Part shown: positions 24,530 to 37,864 of the stretch, piece after piece
Layout: every line of letters starts with the position of its first letter
Numbering within the stretch: position 1 is the first letter of the stretch
NCBI GenBank assembly: GCA_009617715.1
Contig: VTFK01000306.1
Span: 372,001-436,000 of the forward strand
Source: Plectrocnemia conspersa
Taxonomy: Eukaryota > Arthropoda > Insecta > Trichoptera > Polycentropodidae
Reading direction: 5' to 3'
Length of the DNA stretch: 64,000 nucleotides
The notes under the pieces: model-generated
Database searches by the model: none
Seen by the model: only the letters and a program-made list of their open reading frames with translations
What the model was told of the DNA's origin: nothing
Position numbers and translations under genes: made by a program

Positions 24530-26050
24530 TAGTTAAATGAGCGTTTCTACTGCGACGACTTTTTTTAATGTTCACTATCAGATAATATCAACCTGCTCGT
24601 TCTACTTTGGTGGCACTTAAAACCTCTGCCATTGGCGACCTTTCCTGGGGCTAAGCCCACCGTTGTTTCAGGGTGGCCTTGCGACAAGCCCTCAGTTCCC
24701 TGCGAAGAGTCGAACTTGAAGTATTTTATCGCCTCCATCTACAAGGTGGTCCCGACAGCTTCGTTTGCAATAAAACTTTATTTATACACGCGCACACCTT
24801 CGTGACGATATTTTTGCATACGCATTTTTTTCTCCACCGTCGAAGCTATCGCATAAATCTCCATCGACGTTTAGCGCTTGAATAATACACCGTATTTTAT
24901 ATGCACACATAAAGGCATAACTAGTTATAAATAAATGCGCCGTATCGCACATTTATTGTATTATTTATATTATGAGAAGGAATTAAAATTGTCTGTGGGC
25001 TGCTGCTCCATATATGCGTTTATGACATGTGTTTATTTATATTGTTATATCTCGTAATTCATAGTGTAAATAGCGTAAATCATATATTTATAAAACAGCT
25101 AATAAGTTTCAAGCTAAACGACTCAGTAAAATGCGACGCAAAAGAACTTCTTATGAGTTTTTTTTTGTGTGCGCGTTCTTGAAATAGCGTGGGATTCTAA
25201 TAGATAAAATTGGGACATGTGTAATCCTTCTTCTCAGCGTCAAGGATTCATTCGTATGCACATGTGCATCACAAGGGACAGCCATAAAACGTGTCTATAC
25301 CACGTAACTGTCGTCCGAGGCGGATGTTGATGCTTATCCAATTCGAAGACGTGAGGGCATGAACTCTGTATTGTTTAGTTCAAAAATGTCATTTTTTGCT
25401 CTCGCAGATATGAGAAAAGTTATCACACAAACTATCTATTATTATATTAGATTCGATTCGAAGAGTTTGAGAATCGCTATTCTAGGGGTTGATTTAAAAT
25501 TAGTGTATGGCAATAGTCAACCCGTTAAAGCTGAAATAGATAGATATAAAATATGCAAATTGTCTCGTGTTCCGTTAGAAATTTGTTCGGAATTAATTCG
25601 GCGTTTCATGCGTATAATGCGATTTTTAACGTTGCTCCTCTCGTATTCTACGTAGTACGTACATTTATGGATTGTAACGTAACCGTTAAGTTCAAATTCG
25701 AATTGTTAATTATTCTAAATATGCGCGAAATTCGAGTTGCGTGAAATTATTACTTATGTAATATTGGTGAATGTAATGGATTTGAATAATTATCGTTTTC
25801 AAAGGGCATCGCTTCTTCGGTTATCTAACGGCGAAAGAAAAAGTGGCGTGAAGAAAGCATTGAAGTGCTATTATGTTTCAGAGTTTCTCAAACGATAGTC
25901 CATAATAGTTTTCTGATAGTCCGTGAATATTTGGCGGCTAATTTAAATGTTACGCTAGACCAATGTTTCGTCACCCCTGTGACAAAAAACATGGCGTCTA
26001 TGAAAAAAAAGAATAGAAAAGGACAGTTGAAACATTAAGGAAAAAAAAAT
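24530..26050. other. No certain gene; unique segments with small ORFs
   Basis: 24600-24770 is a balanced-composition stretch with a 70-codon ORF (MALRQALSSLRRVELEVFYR at 24673) and an AATAAA at about 24769. 25359-25655 holds a 98-codon ORF with no recognisable domain. Neither shows splice structure or family motifs that I can identify. Confidence 0.35.
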
Positions 26051-26099
26051 CGGGTATTTAACCCTTTGGGGTGTGACTTCGCAGCTACTAAAATGCAGG

Positions 26100-26572
26100 T
26101 GGAAACTAGTGAGAATTTTATTAGATTAAATTACATAATGCGACAAACTATGATGGGCGAGATTTTTCTCCAAATAGTGGTGGAGAAGCTGGCGGAGGGA
26201 TGGTGTCTACAGTATAGCGAAGGTTGATCTCTCGTATGGTAAAGTCCCTCTCGAAATGTGAGCCTCCATGCCCGTATGTTATTCTGCTAGTCTCTTCGAG
26301 TGTGTGCCGGAGTCTAGGCTTAAATATTCAGGGCTGCAAAGCTTGCTGACCAATCACAATCATGCAGTGATCATCCAGCCAATCATTGCACATGCTTCTT
26401 AAAACAACGAAATAAGTATACGCCTTTAGAAAGTGACATTTGCTTGATGGATATCTCGAAGGTCGAATTGCGCAACGGGAATTTTGTGACCTTTCAGTGC
26501 TTTTTCCCGTGACTGTTTCGCAACAAAGAAATATTCTTTCAATGCATCGGAGAACACTTGCGTGTTATTTAT
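26100..26572 (+). repeat. Dispersed repeat X, copy 2, left part
   Basis: Aligns with 3935-4490 (GGTGGAGAAGCTGGCGGAGG, TTTAGAAAGTGACATTTGCT, AATGCATCGGAGAACACTTG). It stops after GCGTGTTATTTAT where a LINE begins. The alignment resumes at 27813 on the other side. Confidence 0.75.
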
Positions 26573-27812
26573 TAATTTATTTATTATTTTATTAATTTAT
26601 TTAGCTTAATAGCTAATCTTTACATCTAACAAATTTAGTAAACATATATAAAAATATATAAAAAAACATAACAGAAAAAAAAAAAATAAAAATATACAAT
26701 AATAAAGACTTAATATTATAATTTATTTTTATATGTACGAAGGTGTTTTTTTTATTCCATTTATGAAACCCGTTATATTTTTTGCTGTTTCGGATTTCTC
26801 TTGGAAGACTATTATATAAATCAAAACCTCCGTACATAACTCCCCTAGCCGTACTCGTTTTCTTATACTTAATTATCTTTAAATTTTCTCTATTTCTAGT
26901 ATTATATTTATGTACATCTTTATTTCTTATTAAATACTTATTAAAATATTCTGGTAACATATTATTTTCTAACTTATATATAAATACTAAAACATTCATA
27001 CTCAATATTTCTTGAACATTCAACCATTCTAATCTATCAATCATACTTTTACAATTAGTTAATCTATTTTTTATTTAAGATTACTCTCATTGCCCTATTT
27101 TGTAATTTTGCAACATTTGTTTGTCTAATTTATTTAACATATTTAATAGTGTTGCACAATAAATAAAATGGGGCAATATTATACTATTGTAAATTTTTTT
27201 TTTTGTATTTATACTTAATATATTTCTTAATCTTGATAATAAACCTATTTTTCTACTATTTTTTTTTAATATGTAATTACAATGTTCTTTAAAATTTAAT
27301 TTTGTATCAACAATTACTCCTAAATATTTTATATTATCCACTATTTCTATACTAGAGTTATTTATTACTATTTTGGTACTATTATCTAACACATTTTTTA
27401 TAATTAATAAACATACATTTAGTTTTATTCTCATTTAATTTAAGTACATTATTCTTTAACCATATTTCTAATATACTTAATTCATTATTTAAATTATTTA
27501 CAATTTCTTTAATGTTATCATCTATGCAATACATTAATGTGTCATCCGCAAATAGATGAATTTTACATTTTTTCACGTTATTAACTATATCATTAATATA
27601 CAAAACAAATAACAATGGTCCCAATTTAGACCCTTGTGGTACTCCATAAGACACTAATTTCTCTTCAGAATATACATTATTTATTTTAACTTTTTTTGTT
27701 TTCTTTTATATAAGTAATTATTAAACCATCTTAAAACTATATCACTTATACCTATACTCTCCAATTTCTTTAACATTATTTTTCTGTCTATTGTTTCGTA
27801 GGCTCTCTTGAA
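26573..27812 (-). mobile_element. 5'-truncated non-LTR retrotransposon (LINE) inserted in repeat X
   Basis: The minus strand carries the C-terminal two thirds of a reverse transcriptase. The 3' tail is a TAAA-rich low-complexity run (26573-26610) instead of a plain poly(A). Short direct repeats ATTTAT at 26567-26572 and 27813-27818 fit a target duplication. The insertion splits repeat X, whose intact copy is at 3935-4525. Tail and protein motifs suggest the Jockey/CR1 group; I cannot be more precise. Confidence 0.85.
26613..27812 (-). pseudogene. LINE reverse transcriptase fragment, frameshifted
   Basis: Reading 27812 to 26613, the order is: RAYETIDRKIMLKKLESIG; a frameshift in an A-run near 27690; SYGVPQGSKLGPLLFVLYIN and then FADDTLMY, the polymerase motifs with two catalytic aspartates (27382-27654); a frameshift near 27420; NIKYLGVIVDTKLNFKEH (27087-27434); a break near 27060; and the RT-associated C-terminal region with VMYGGFDLYNSLPREIRNS (26613-27044). 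The product would be an element-encoded DNA polymerase; with three breaks and no N-terminus it is dead. Confidence 0.85.
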
Positions 27813-27865
27813 ATTTATGTGAAACCTTTTTTTCTAATCGTAACGAGGACTTTTGTGTGGTCTTT
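27813..27865 (+). repeat. Dispersed repeat X, copy 2, right part
   Basis: ATTTATGTGAAACCTTTTTT and TTTTGTGTGGTCT continue the alignment to copy 1 (4480-4530) after the LINE insertion. Confidence 0.7.
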
Positions 27866-28880
27866 GAACCATTGTCCTTATAATTCTTACTAACAAAATT
27901 TTTCGTCTCAGTTTGGTCTCACAAGACGTTCACACTTATTTGGCATTTGCTTTAATAAAGTTGGTGTATATGCGCGTTAAAAGCGCCATAAACAAAACGC
28001 GTCTTTACGACATATTAACAAGTGCATCTTGCATTCGACAAGAACTAAATATTTTTAACTTGGAACACACAGAGTGGAACTACTCTACAGAGATTGATAA
28101 CATCGAGAAAGCATCCGCTTCCCTCTTTCCGTAAACTCTGGTTCAGTTATGATGTCCGAAATCTAGAATTCAAATCCAGACAAGGCGTTTATACAAACTG
28201 GACGAGAATTCAAAAATTGTTGCATAATATTAATAATTTATAAATAAATATCTTTGCCTTATATACAAATTATATATTATATTTTATAATATTACTGGTT
28301 ATGAAGAAACTGACTTTTAAAGTTGAACGAAATCTACCTAAAAGCAGCTTTTATTCTTTCGCTCTGCTTTTAAATAAAGCTCGAGATTTTTAGCTGGAAC
28401 GAAAGCTTAAAATAAAAAATAATAAAATGGCTAAAAAAACGCTCTGCAGCTTAATGAGCCACGCCATTTTCTTTAAGTAAGACATAAGCTTTTGAAAAAA
28501 TATTTAAAAACATAATTTATGTGCATCTTTTATTTAGAAAAAAAAATTTTGATGATTAAAAAAATAGCGCTACGTGACCTAAATTCTAAAAAATTAAGCT
28601 TCATAATAAAAATAGAGATTAAAGTATCAAATAAAATGTTTTATTTGACGTTAAATTCCATCGATGCTTCCATTACATCACCCAACCATCTTATCACGCC
28701 AAACCGATAATTAATTCAATTTGAGCCGCGGATTTCGGGAATGGCGGAGCGCAACCGCTGAATTTATGGTCTTATGGCTTTTGGTTTTACTATCGATAAC
28801 GATCCAAAGTTCTTCGATTCCGACAAGCGTAGCGTGAAACCACAAAACTGCTAATACCCATCTAGATCCGCACCGCGACG

Positions 28881-28920
28881 TAACGGAAGCGGTCGGACAG
28901 GTGTCCGAGCGTTTCCGTTA
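28881..28920. repeat. 40-bp hairpin with AGGT loop
   Basis: TAACGGAAGCGGTCGGAC and GTCCGAGCGTTTCCGTTA form arms of 18 nt with two mismatches around an AGGT loop. The loop with its closing bases gives the E-box CAGGTG. It lies in a GC island. Confidence 0.7.
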
Positions 28921-30439
28921 ACAAGAAAAAAACAATAACAATCAAAAAAAGATTGAGAGGCGGCGAAGAAAATAAAGAAATGGGAAGCGCATCCGTCATC
29001 GGTGCAGCGCGCGGGAACATGTGTTCCGGTTTTATTTAACTGGTGTCACAAGAATGGTGGAACGAAATGATCTGATCCTTACTGTGTGTATTTAAGTTCG
29101 TCCACCTCCTTTGGTTATTTTTAAAATAGAACATCGTTTTCCCGGACTAACTACTGATACTTCTATTTGAGTCCTGCTTGACCAAAATTCCAAAAGATCC
29201 AACTTCTTTTAAGATATAACATATTTTTCTATCATATACAATTAAAGCACTATACTATTTAGTTTTTTAATTAAAAATGTATCTTATATAAAAATGTAAG
29301 ATTTATATCATAACTCCCATGTTCAAGCATTTTCCTACATTCCTACAATAAAATATCTTGGACAGTCTCACATTAGCGCTGTACTTAGAAAGTTCTTATA
29401 TTTATAAACCGCTTGATTTCCTTTCAATGTTAGAAAAATCACTTCTAATAAGTTCTTGCGATAAATTATATTATACAACTATTTTAACTGTTATACTTGT
29501 ATTTTATTAATTACCTTTAAAAAAAATCCATTTACAACATTAGTTGTTCTTCATATATGAAAATCTGCATATTTACATCGTCTCAATTTTAGTCATTTCT
29601 AATTAAGTGTTGTGGTCTGAAGTTAAGTTATTAAACCGCCATTATAGAACATGTTTACTATTCAGGATGCATTTAACGCTTAATTTTGCCTTTACGGTTA
29701 TTTGCACAAACGCAGTTACAAGGGTTGAAAACAACCCAAAGGGGTGTTGACCGGATTATGTCAACATTGTCAACGCCTGGAAAATATCAATCCTATTAAA
29801 GGTTTTAATACTTGGTGAAGGATATAAATTAATCAATTAGTATTTATCACTTAATATCATTTATCAGACTAAATTCATTAAAGCGATTTTATATGACTTC
29901 ACTTACATTTTGATCAGTTGATTTTCATATGTTCCTAAATCAGGAAAGAAAAATTATGAGTGCAAGAAAGATTATGTGCAATGGACATTAAAGTTAATAT
30001 AATTTATTATGATTAATAGAGTTCCAAAACTAGTTCCATTGTACCTAATTAAAAAATCTGATGTATCCACTACACAACAAACATTAGGAAGTGACTTAAA
30101 AATCTTATTGTGCAAATCAAGTGAGCTCAAATAAAGCTTCAAAAATTTATTTCATTGTAAGAAATAGTCGATTTTTCATTATAAAAAATGTTGTTTGATC
30201 AAAAAACACAGAAATATACTTACATATTTATTAGTTAAAATATAATTTCCTATTAAAATGGTAGATAAAAGTTTAAATATATCACAGAACAATCAAAATT
30301 TGCGACATATTTGATAAATATGTCATAAAAACATTCATTGTCATTTCCAGTAAAATCAACAAACCCACGTGGTTAAAATAAAAACATTTTTTAATACTCT
30401 AAATCAATCAATTTTGGTTCTAAACATGTATCGTGGCTA

Positions 30440-30610
30440 TATAAAAACACACGAGTTAATGCATGGCTTATTCTCACATTACACGTGGAACCTCTCCCAC
30501 TGTCCATGCAGTGTGCCACTAAAAATTCGATTGTTTACTTTTATGAGTTAATACAAATTTCGTTCTATGCCTCGATTTACGCGATTTACCGCGTAAATAG
30601 AGTAATGAAT
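30440..30610 (+). repeat. Dispersed repeat Z, copy 2
   Basis: Second copy of the repeat at 22850-23105, with the same inverted motif CGATTTACGC/GCGTAAAT about 150 bp after the CCATGCAGTG block. The 60-codon ORF at 30369-30551 overlaps it and is probably chance. Confidence 0.45.
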
Positions 30611-31185
30611 GTTTTTAAATAACAGAACCATAACTATTGAGTCACGACGCCTGATAAAAATATAATTTATAAAGTGTATCATAAAAAGTTTCTTGTTGTT
30701 TATGTTACGAAATTTTTACTTACTTTTGTATTATAGCATATATAATTTATTAGCTGATTCAGTTGTATTATTGGTCGAAGAATTTCATACGTAATTAAAC
30801 TTGATATATTAGTCTTGTATCATAATATTTTTTCCTTATGTTTACTATACAAAAAAAAATCATTTATCTGCGAGCCTTGTATCTAAAAAAATATATACAC
30901 AACTGTAAAATTAATAATATACAAAACCCAAATAGTAGTAGCAATAAATATAAAATTTTGAATGTATTGACTAGAATGTAATAAACAACATATTCATTAA
31001 AGATTTATTAATCTTAGAACACAGTATTAAGTTACTTCTTATTTCGGGCTTATTTTTTTATTAATTAAAACCATTCGGTTTCTGAAATTCAGATTTCCGT
31101 ATTTATTTTAGATTTGGTGTATTTATTTTAGAAATATATATTATAATAACAGTAACATATGTTACTACATTACATTTTTCATGTT

Positions 31186-31345
31186 TCAAACAAGATATTT
31201 CAAACAAAAACTTCTTTGCATTATTAAAACAGCGGGATTTAAGTTCGCCGATAAGCAAATTTTATGACGTAACTCTGTGGAAAGTCCCCATACATTTGTG
31301 CAATCTGCCGACTCCAACGCTAAGTTTCTTCTTATCAAAATCAAA
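31186..31345 (-). repeat. Dispersed repeat with a relic frame (related to 8690-8765)
   Basis: The reverse complement of 31240-31320 aligns with 8690-8765 (GGCAGATTGC, AATGTATGGG, CTTTCCA, AGAGTTxCGxCATAAAATTTG). A 64-codon minus-strand frame covers it. I do not recognise the protein. Confidence 0.45.
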
Positions 31346-31399
31346 GATAACACCGATTGTTTGCCATTTAAATTTTTCAAAACTCTATTAATTCACCTT

Positions 31400-34300
31400 T
31401 TCTTATGCAGCGGTATAAAAAAATGTAGCGGTTGTAAATCATTTTAAAATATTTGTACAAATTTAAATTGTAACAAAAAAGGCTCTATGATATTTATCGT
31501 GAAATAAAAATTTTTGATTTAACATTTGGTAAAACAGGCTATAAGGTATGTGCTTCGAGAGATATTAACATTTTTCTCATTTTATTTTTTATCATATACT
31601 CCATCGACCCTTGGATAGAAATCCTAAAATACTCAGGAGATTACCTGCTGATTTAATTTTAGTTCAATAATGTTTATCATTTTTATAAACTATAAAATAT
31701 TTACATACACTTCCCTCATGTCGCAACTTTTGATAACTCCTAGAGCTTAAATCAAATTTCAATACAACTTTTGCTCAGATGATTTAACTCGATTATTTCT
31801 GAGATATTTAAGCGATCGCTGATAGTTCGTATTCTTATTGTCAAAAGAATATTCCACTTTTGCTCTTCACATTATTTATTAATGACAGAAATTTTGCAAT
31901 TAAAAATTTCTTCTGTATGCTAATGTTTAAATTTGCAGACTCTTTCTATCTATAGAGTGATTTAGATTATCTATGAATATGGTCTTCCGTTGCCCAAAAT
32001 CACTACCTGGTTTTCGGACGTTTTTCTTTAAAATAACCGGGTACCCGGTTCAGTTGCGGGTAATTTTTTGTCCACTTTTAAATACTAACACAGTCATAAT
32101 TTATATTAAGTGCCGAGCATTGTCAACTGTCGCGGTTTATGAACTTACAAGTATCAAAAAAATTTTTTTTTTAATAATCTTTTATTTATGAATCATATGA
32201 CATGCATAATTTGTTCTTTTCATATTTGCAAAAGTAAAAAGTAAATATTTTTTATCTCTTCTTAAACGATAATAAATATAAATTGAAATAAAATAAATTT
32301 ATTTAATGTAGTTGGTATCAAATTTGCATTAGAATAATTTAAAAAATCTGTTAAGAATCCGTGCCAGCAGTGCTAACCATCAACCGATGAATACCGAACG
32401 AACAAGACTCATGACGATCAAAAATCACTGACGGTAAATAATAACAATATATGTATTTAAATGTTGTTTTTTTATGTACGACCGTCCTCCGAGTATGTCG
32501 TGTGTACTTTTTGCAAATACTTGCATTTTTTGTTAAAAAACGAAATGCATCTTAAAACTTACATTTTAAAACAATACTTTTGGGCTGTTAATTAGGGAAT
32601 TCATGTCATTTTTCGATACATTGCTCTCAATACCCACTTATTTTCTAAATGGGTTTTGTGGAGTCATATTGAAATAAAAATTACTGGATACCTGATAAAA
32701 ATAACAAGGTATTCGGTTCTTTTCAAAACGCGCGGGAACCGGTTCCGGTTCTACTGTCGGAAGCTCTACGTCTGCCCTTTATTGTCGGAAAGTGGCATAT
32801 TATGTCATTTTTTTAATCTCATTCTCCATCAGATCGTTTCTCTCGTTACATATAATCTGTACATATAAAATGGTCAGCTTTGTTATGAGGAACGCGTTTC
32901 ACTATGACTCCTTAATTAGTAGCACCCTTGAATCTGGATCTATAATTTAAAATCCGCGAATAAACAAGTACTCCATCTTAATCAAAAAAGTTCTTGAGAT
33001 ACCTTTCTATGAGAATATTCGCCATTATTTTTGGAGATTTTTGATATGGTTCGCTGAGTTCTCGCATTTTAGAGGAATTTTAGTTTTGGGTTCCGAATCG
33101 TTTTCGAGAATCACGATCGCGTCCTCTTCTAATGCCCGTTAAAGCCAGGACGTCCGCTTTAGCCGATTCAACTATGCCTATCGCCATCCGGATTCTTTAT
33201 ACGATAATCTATTTAATGTCAGCTACAAGGATCTTATTTGATGTTATGAATATATTTTTTATGTATTATATCGTTTTTTATTACTATTGTGTCGCATTGG
33301 GGTAACCTATTACGTCACATAGGTCTTAATTTATTTTAAATAAATTAAATGGTGCTTACATTAAATTACTGTCTAAAATTAAATTAAACACTAAGCTGTG
33401 AGTCATTCCTTAGTATTGACTTGAAAATATATCTCCTTCCACCCGGTGACAAGTGACGGCTCCTCAAGTTAATTTCTGTGATATTTAAGATTGATTGGAT
33501 GCCGGAATCGTTCATATATGGACTAATCATGTTATATCACATTGTGTGTATTATATTAAACATACATGATCACGATCGTGATTATTACATAGTCGATAGT
33601 TTCTCACAAAGGCTTTCGCGCGAATTCCTTCTCCAGGTTCGATTATCACCGACCTTGGTTTCGGTACAAGTATGAGAACTTTACCAGTGTTCCTACTCGC
33701 CGAGCATGATGTTGTACCTTCCAAAAATGGAAGACGGCTTAATTGGAAGGCATTCATCAATTCGTACCTCGCTCGGACCGAAGAACAGAGAGTCGCAATT
33801 TTTCATTTGCTAAATAAAAAAAATGTAGCGTTGTTATAGATATATTTATGTTACATACGCGGTTTGCGTTTTATTCGGACTGGGAAAAAAAAGGATCGAT
33901 GTGTCCTTATAAGCGATGTTCAATGTCGGGTTACATCATTCTATGTGATGCGATGATGATACGTTGTTATGAAAAATTATTTTGTTATATAATATTTTAA
34001 ATGTCTGTACGTATCTTATTTTTTTTTTAGATTTCAACAATATAAAAAGTTGACTAAATAATACCTTTGATCATACTGATGTAATAATAAAGTTTTATGT
34101 GTTCAATAATATTATTTTTTTTAATACTCATATTATTAAAATATACTGTTAACAACATATATATTTATAGATGAAGCATAAATTGGAGATGATAGGACTG
34201 CAAACGTGCCGAATTATCATTGCACTCAATTGCACAATCGTCGCACAATTGTTGCAATTATGAAATCGCCTCCGCAACATTCGCATCATCATCGTCACAA

Positions 34301-35050
34301 ACGCATCGAGATGCGACACCACACAATTAATTAGCACACACCTACACTCAAACTATCGAACCGCTTTTTTACATTTCATAATATTATAGATAATTTTTTT
34401 TCATTGTTATTATTATATTACACATTATTCATAATATTATTGCACAACCGCCCACAAGATAACTATGTTTTTTTTATTTACCCGCTTCTCTTTATTTATT
34501 GCTATTATTTATCGAAGCGCATGCGAATTGCGCTACAATGTTGTAAAATACACTCCTTCAGTTCCTCTGTCGGTCTCGTTGTCAAGGATGATTTGCGGTG
34601 GTGTTTTATACTGTAAATCAGGGATGAACAGCCTTTTTATGTAAGAAGATCGCATTCAGATGCAAAGCGGAGAGGCGTGTCGATTGCGGTCGATGCAAAT
34701 GAAGGGATGCAATTACAGATAAAAATCGCTTTTGTAATAAATATTTTTTTGCATATTTATTAAAAATAATCCGAAGCTAACATTGTATCAACTTGACGAT
34801 CATCTGTTTTAAGCAGACTTGAAAAAGCATCGGACACTTTGTGGCACGATTATAGTATAAATATAAAACCCCCGATTATCTTATAAACATAATACTGGCC
34901 GAAGCTATATTGTTCCGCTAAATAATAAAAACTTAATACCGCGTATAATTCCAGCTGGATTTTAGTTTGCTCAGACCGTTCCTCGTCATTCATATATACA
35001 ATACTAATATCGTTCCTATTCTGAAAAATAATCAAGTGTATATAATCGAG
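31400..35050. other. No gene seen; possible hAT-like fragments near 32030 and 32740, SINE-like tail near 33290
   Basis: ACCGGGTACCCGGTTC at about 32036 and GGGAACCGGTTCCGGTTC at about 32734 resemble the palindromic subterminal motifs of hAT elements, but matching TIRs and a target duplication were not found. At 33286-33310 GTGTCGCATTGGGGTAAC matches the SINE 3' block. The rest is AT-rich without coding evidence. Confidence 0.35.
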
Positions 35051-35056
35051 CTGTAA

Positions 35057-36098
35057 TGGCTGCACTACACTCTCTGGAAGTTGTCCGAACCGAAGTTCAA
35101 CTGAAGTCGGCCGAGGTCGCCGACTTCCGGCCGTGAATACGTCCGCACGGCGGCTGCTGTCACGTACAGCTGGCATATTTTCGCGTGATCGAATAATGTG
35201 CCAAATAATCGCAATTTTTTAATTGTCATAATATTAAAATTACGCTACTGATAATTATTAAAGTTTGTGAGGGCACTCACCAATACAATATCAGTGAAAA
35301 CTTTTCGGTCGTAAATATTCAATTCACGCAAAATCTTTGTCGGCTTATGCAAAATGCCATAAGGCATAAAAATGATACTTCAGAATACGAACACCACATC
35401 TGTGACTATCCTAAAATTTGTTGTCATCGATTCTAAATAAGAATTCGTTATGGTGTGACATTTATATAAACCGATCTAGGAAAATACATAAGGATTTTCA
35501 TAACGATTTTTTTAACAAAATCAAGTACCACTAATTATTTTTTAATTATTTAATTTTATATGAAAAAAATATAATAGCTATATCTGTTAGAAGAATATAC
35601 TATCAAAAATATAATTAATCTCTTTTGGTGCCATAAAAAAATCAAAGATGTCAGTAAGAGTCTGTTGAAGTCCCCGATAAGCATGTGGTATTATAAATTG
35701 ACCACGTGAATACGGTGCAGCACTCGACATGCGTGTTAACCATAGGACGCCTACGCGCATACTGAAATTGAACCGAGTTACTCGTTCTATCTCAGTTTGC
35801 GAAACACTATATCATTATATTTCTCACTCTCGTCACTCAACACGCGAGAGAGCGAAAGGGGAAGAGTATCTCACGGCTCGCGCTCGAAAGACTTCGGTCC
35901 TTTTTCCGACAATGTTCGGAAGCGCTCGAAGCTGGCTAAGTCGACTGAATTAATCCCACTTTACCTCCCGTTCTCGGTAACCTCGGACAACTTCCGAGAG
36001 ATTTTAGAGCGGACAGAACCGAGCTCGACCGAAGTAATTCACTACATTCTCCGTCCTTGGCCAACCTTGGCCAGCTTCCATAGAGTGTAGTGCAGGCA
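35057..36098. mobile_element. Terminal-inverted-repeat transposon B, 1042 bp, non-autonomous
   Basis: Inverted relative of the element at 10749-11835. The left end, TGGCTGCACTACACTCTCTG, corresponds to the right end of A; the right end, GTAGTGCAGGCA, corresponds to the left end of A. It is flanked by TAA on both sides, possibly a short target duplication. The ORFs at 35729-36090 match those of copy A in reading (both begin with MRVNHRTPTR), showing that they are parts of the repeat and not host genes. Confidence 0.8.
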
Positions 36099-36249
36099 TA
36101 ACAGTGTATGCGAAGAGAGAATCGGTGGTTTCTGTATTCTCATAGTTGTAGTCCAAGTTGGAGGGCTCTGGAAGATTGGACTATGATATAAATGTTGAAG
36201 TATAGATGTCAGTAGTGTCAAAAAAAATATTTGAAAAGTGTCTGTGGGG

Positions 36250-36475
36250 AAAGGTTGAGTGGAAATTATCCCTGATTGCCCGCGTTTCAGAATGTATATT
36301 AATAACCTTCTCCATATTAGATTTTATTGTCCTTCGTTTAGATGGAACGATTTTTTAAGAATGAAGAATTTTTTGTATACGAATTGCTGTTGGCCTCTAA
36401 GGCAGGTCAGAATCGTTCGTTTTAAGGATAAACTTTTCCCAAGGCAGCGGATATATTAATATTTGTATGATAACC
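36250..36475 (+). repeat. Dispersed repeat, copy 2 (related to 2740-2990)
   Basis: This is the better-preserved copy of the repeat at 2740. A 66-codon frame at 36259-36459 overlaps it (with INNLLHIRFYCPSFRWNDFL inside), probably a remnant of a transposon coding region. It lies directly downstream of the TIR transposon ending at 36098, but its boundaries are not clear. Confidence 0.5.
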
Positions 36476-36479
36476 TTAC

Positions 36480-37860
36480 CGCAGACATTTAATTATATAT
36501 TATACTCTAATAGGGTAATATTTTTTTTTTAACATTTTTCGCGTTCGTTTTTATTCTATTTATTAACTATAATATTAGTCACATGCATAAATATGTATCC
36601 AAATTGTGGTTTAATAAAATAGAAAAAAATATTTTCTAAATAATAATATATATGTAATAATAATTTGAATACATACTTTATTTTACATTTTTATGTCTAA
36701 ATTACTTGCTTATTTTTTGTGAAATTTGGATAAATTTCTTATTTTTTGTAAAATGGAAATCAATAAGATATGATAAACACTAGTCATAACGTTCGTTTCA
36801 CTTAATTATAATTCTGACTGAAATCTTATATATTCAAAGTCTGAAGCGAAGTGGTTGTTCAATAAAATATTTCGAATATATTTTGTATTCGTCGTTTTTA
36901 TGACAAATATATAAAACTTGAGACGAAACTACATATAATATTAGAAATGTTAAAATTTTTCAACAATGTTCGCTACCTGTTGGCTCGGGGACGATATTTG
37001 TGGCGTCGGTTTAGGTGTACATTGTTTTATTTGTGTCGTCATGTTAGAGGCGCTAAATATCAATTTTCCTTCCGATTCTTAGTAAATTCAAGTTTCACAA
37101 TTTTGAGTCTTATATAACTTATTTCAACGGTGATTTTATTACTATTTCTTTAATTTTATCTTATAATTAACCAGCAACTTCTAGTGTATGTATTTTTCTG
37201 TAGTTGTAATTTTAACAATAAACTAAAAATAAATGAATTAAAAAATATATAAATAAAACCCTTAGAAAAGCAGTTCTTTAAAAATCGTATTTCTTTTTTA
37301 TTTAAAATCTATTGTAACAATCGATCTATAAAAATCTGTGGTTATTCTATCATAAAACAACTTTCTTGCCACTTTTTTATACTGTTAGCAATATCATGAT
37401 TTTATATAATATTTTTTCAGCCTATCATACGCATATCAAATATAAACTTCCGCGTAAAGTGAAAAATAATGTAAATCTCTTGTATTGCCAACAATAATTT
37501 GCACAATGATCGTAAAATACTAATAAAAACTGTTATTGCCATGTACTTGTTATTGTAAAGATAAAATTAATCATGAAATTATGTTTTGTGCGTATTTTCT
37601 AGCCTCTAATAAAAAAATTATAAAACATATAAGCTGAAAGTTTATTTTATATTTAAAATATGATATTTGCAGCTATGTGACACTGTATATGTATACCTTG
37701 ACTTTATCCATCAGATAGAGAAAGTCAGTGAAATGTGACAATTTGTTGACACTCAGAATCCCTTTCGTGACACTTTCCACACTTAATATATCATCTCGTT
37801 TTAACCATTATAATTAGAAAGCTAGTAAGTAATAATTTTATCATGTATATTTTTTGATTT
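36480..37860. other. No gene seen (upstream of the GAS2-like first coding exon)
   Basis: AT-rich DNA in which I find neither repeat nor coding frame. The 5' UTR exon or exons of the downstream gene should lie here or farther upstream; no convincing promoter was identified. Confidence 0.4.
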
Positions 37861-37864
37861 TCAG

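Larger units (their letters stand above)
27870..31180. other. No certain gene; GC island at 28720-29060
   Basis: Mostly AT-rich. 28720-29060 is a CpG-containing unique island that includes a 40-bp palindrome at 28881-28920. Such islands may be regulatory DNA or leader exons of the downstream gene. ORFs at 27913 and 28519 show no known domain. Confidence 0.35.

Noticed and set aside
25359..25655. 98-codon + strand ORF
   Set aside because: No recognisable motif or homology; coding potential cannot be supported from sequence alone.
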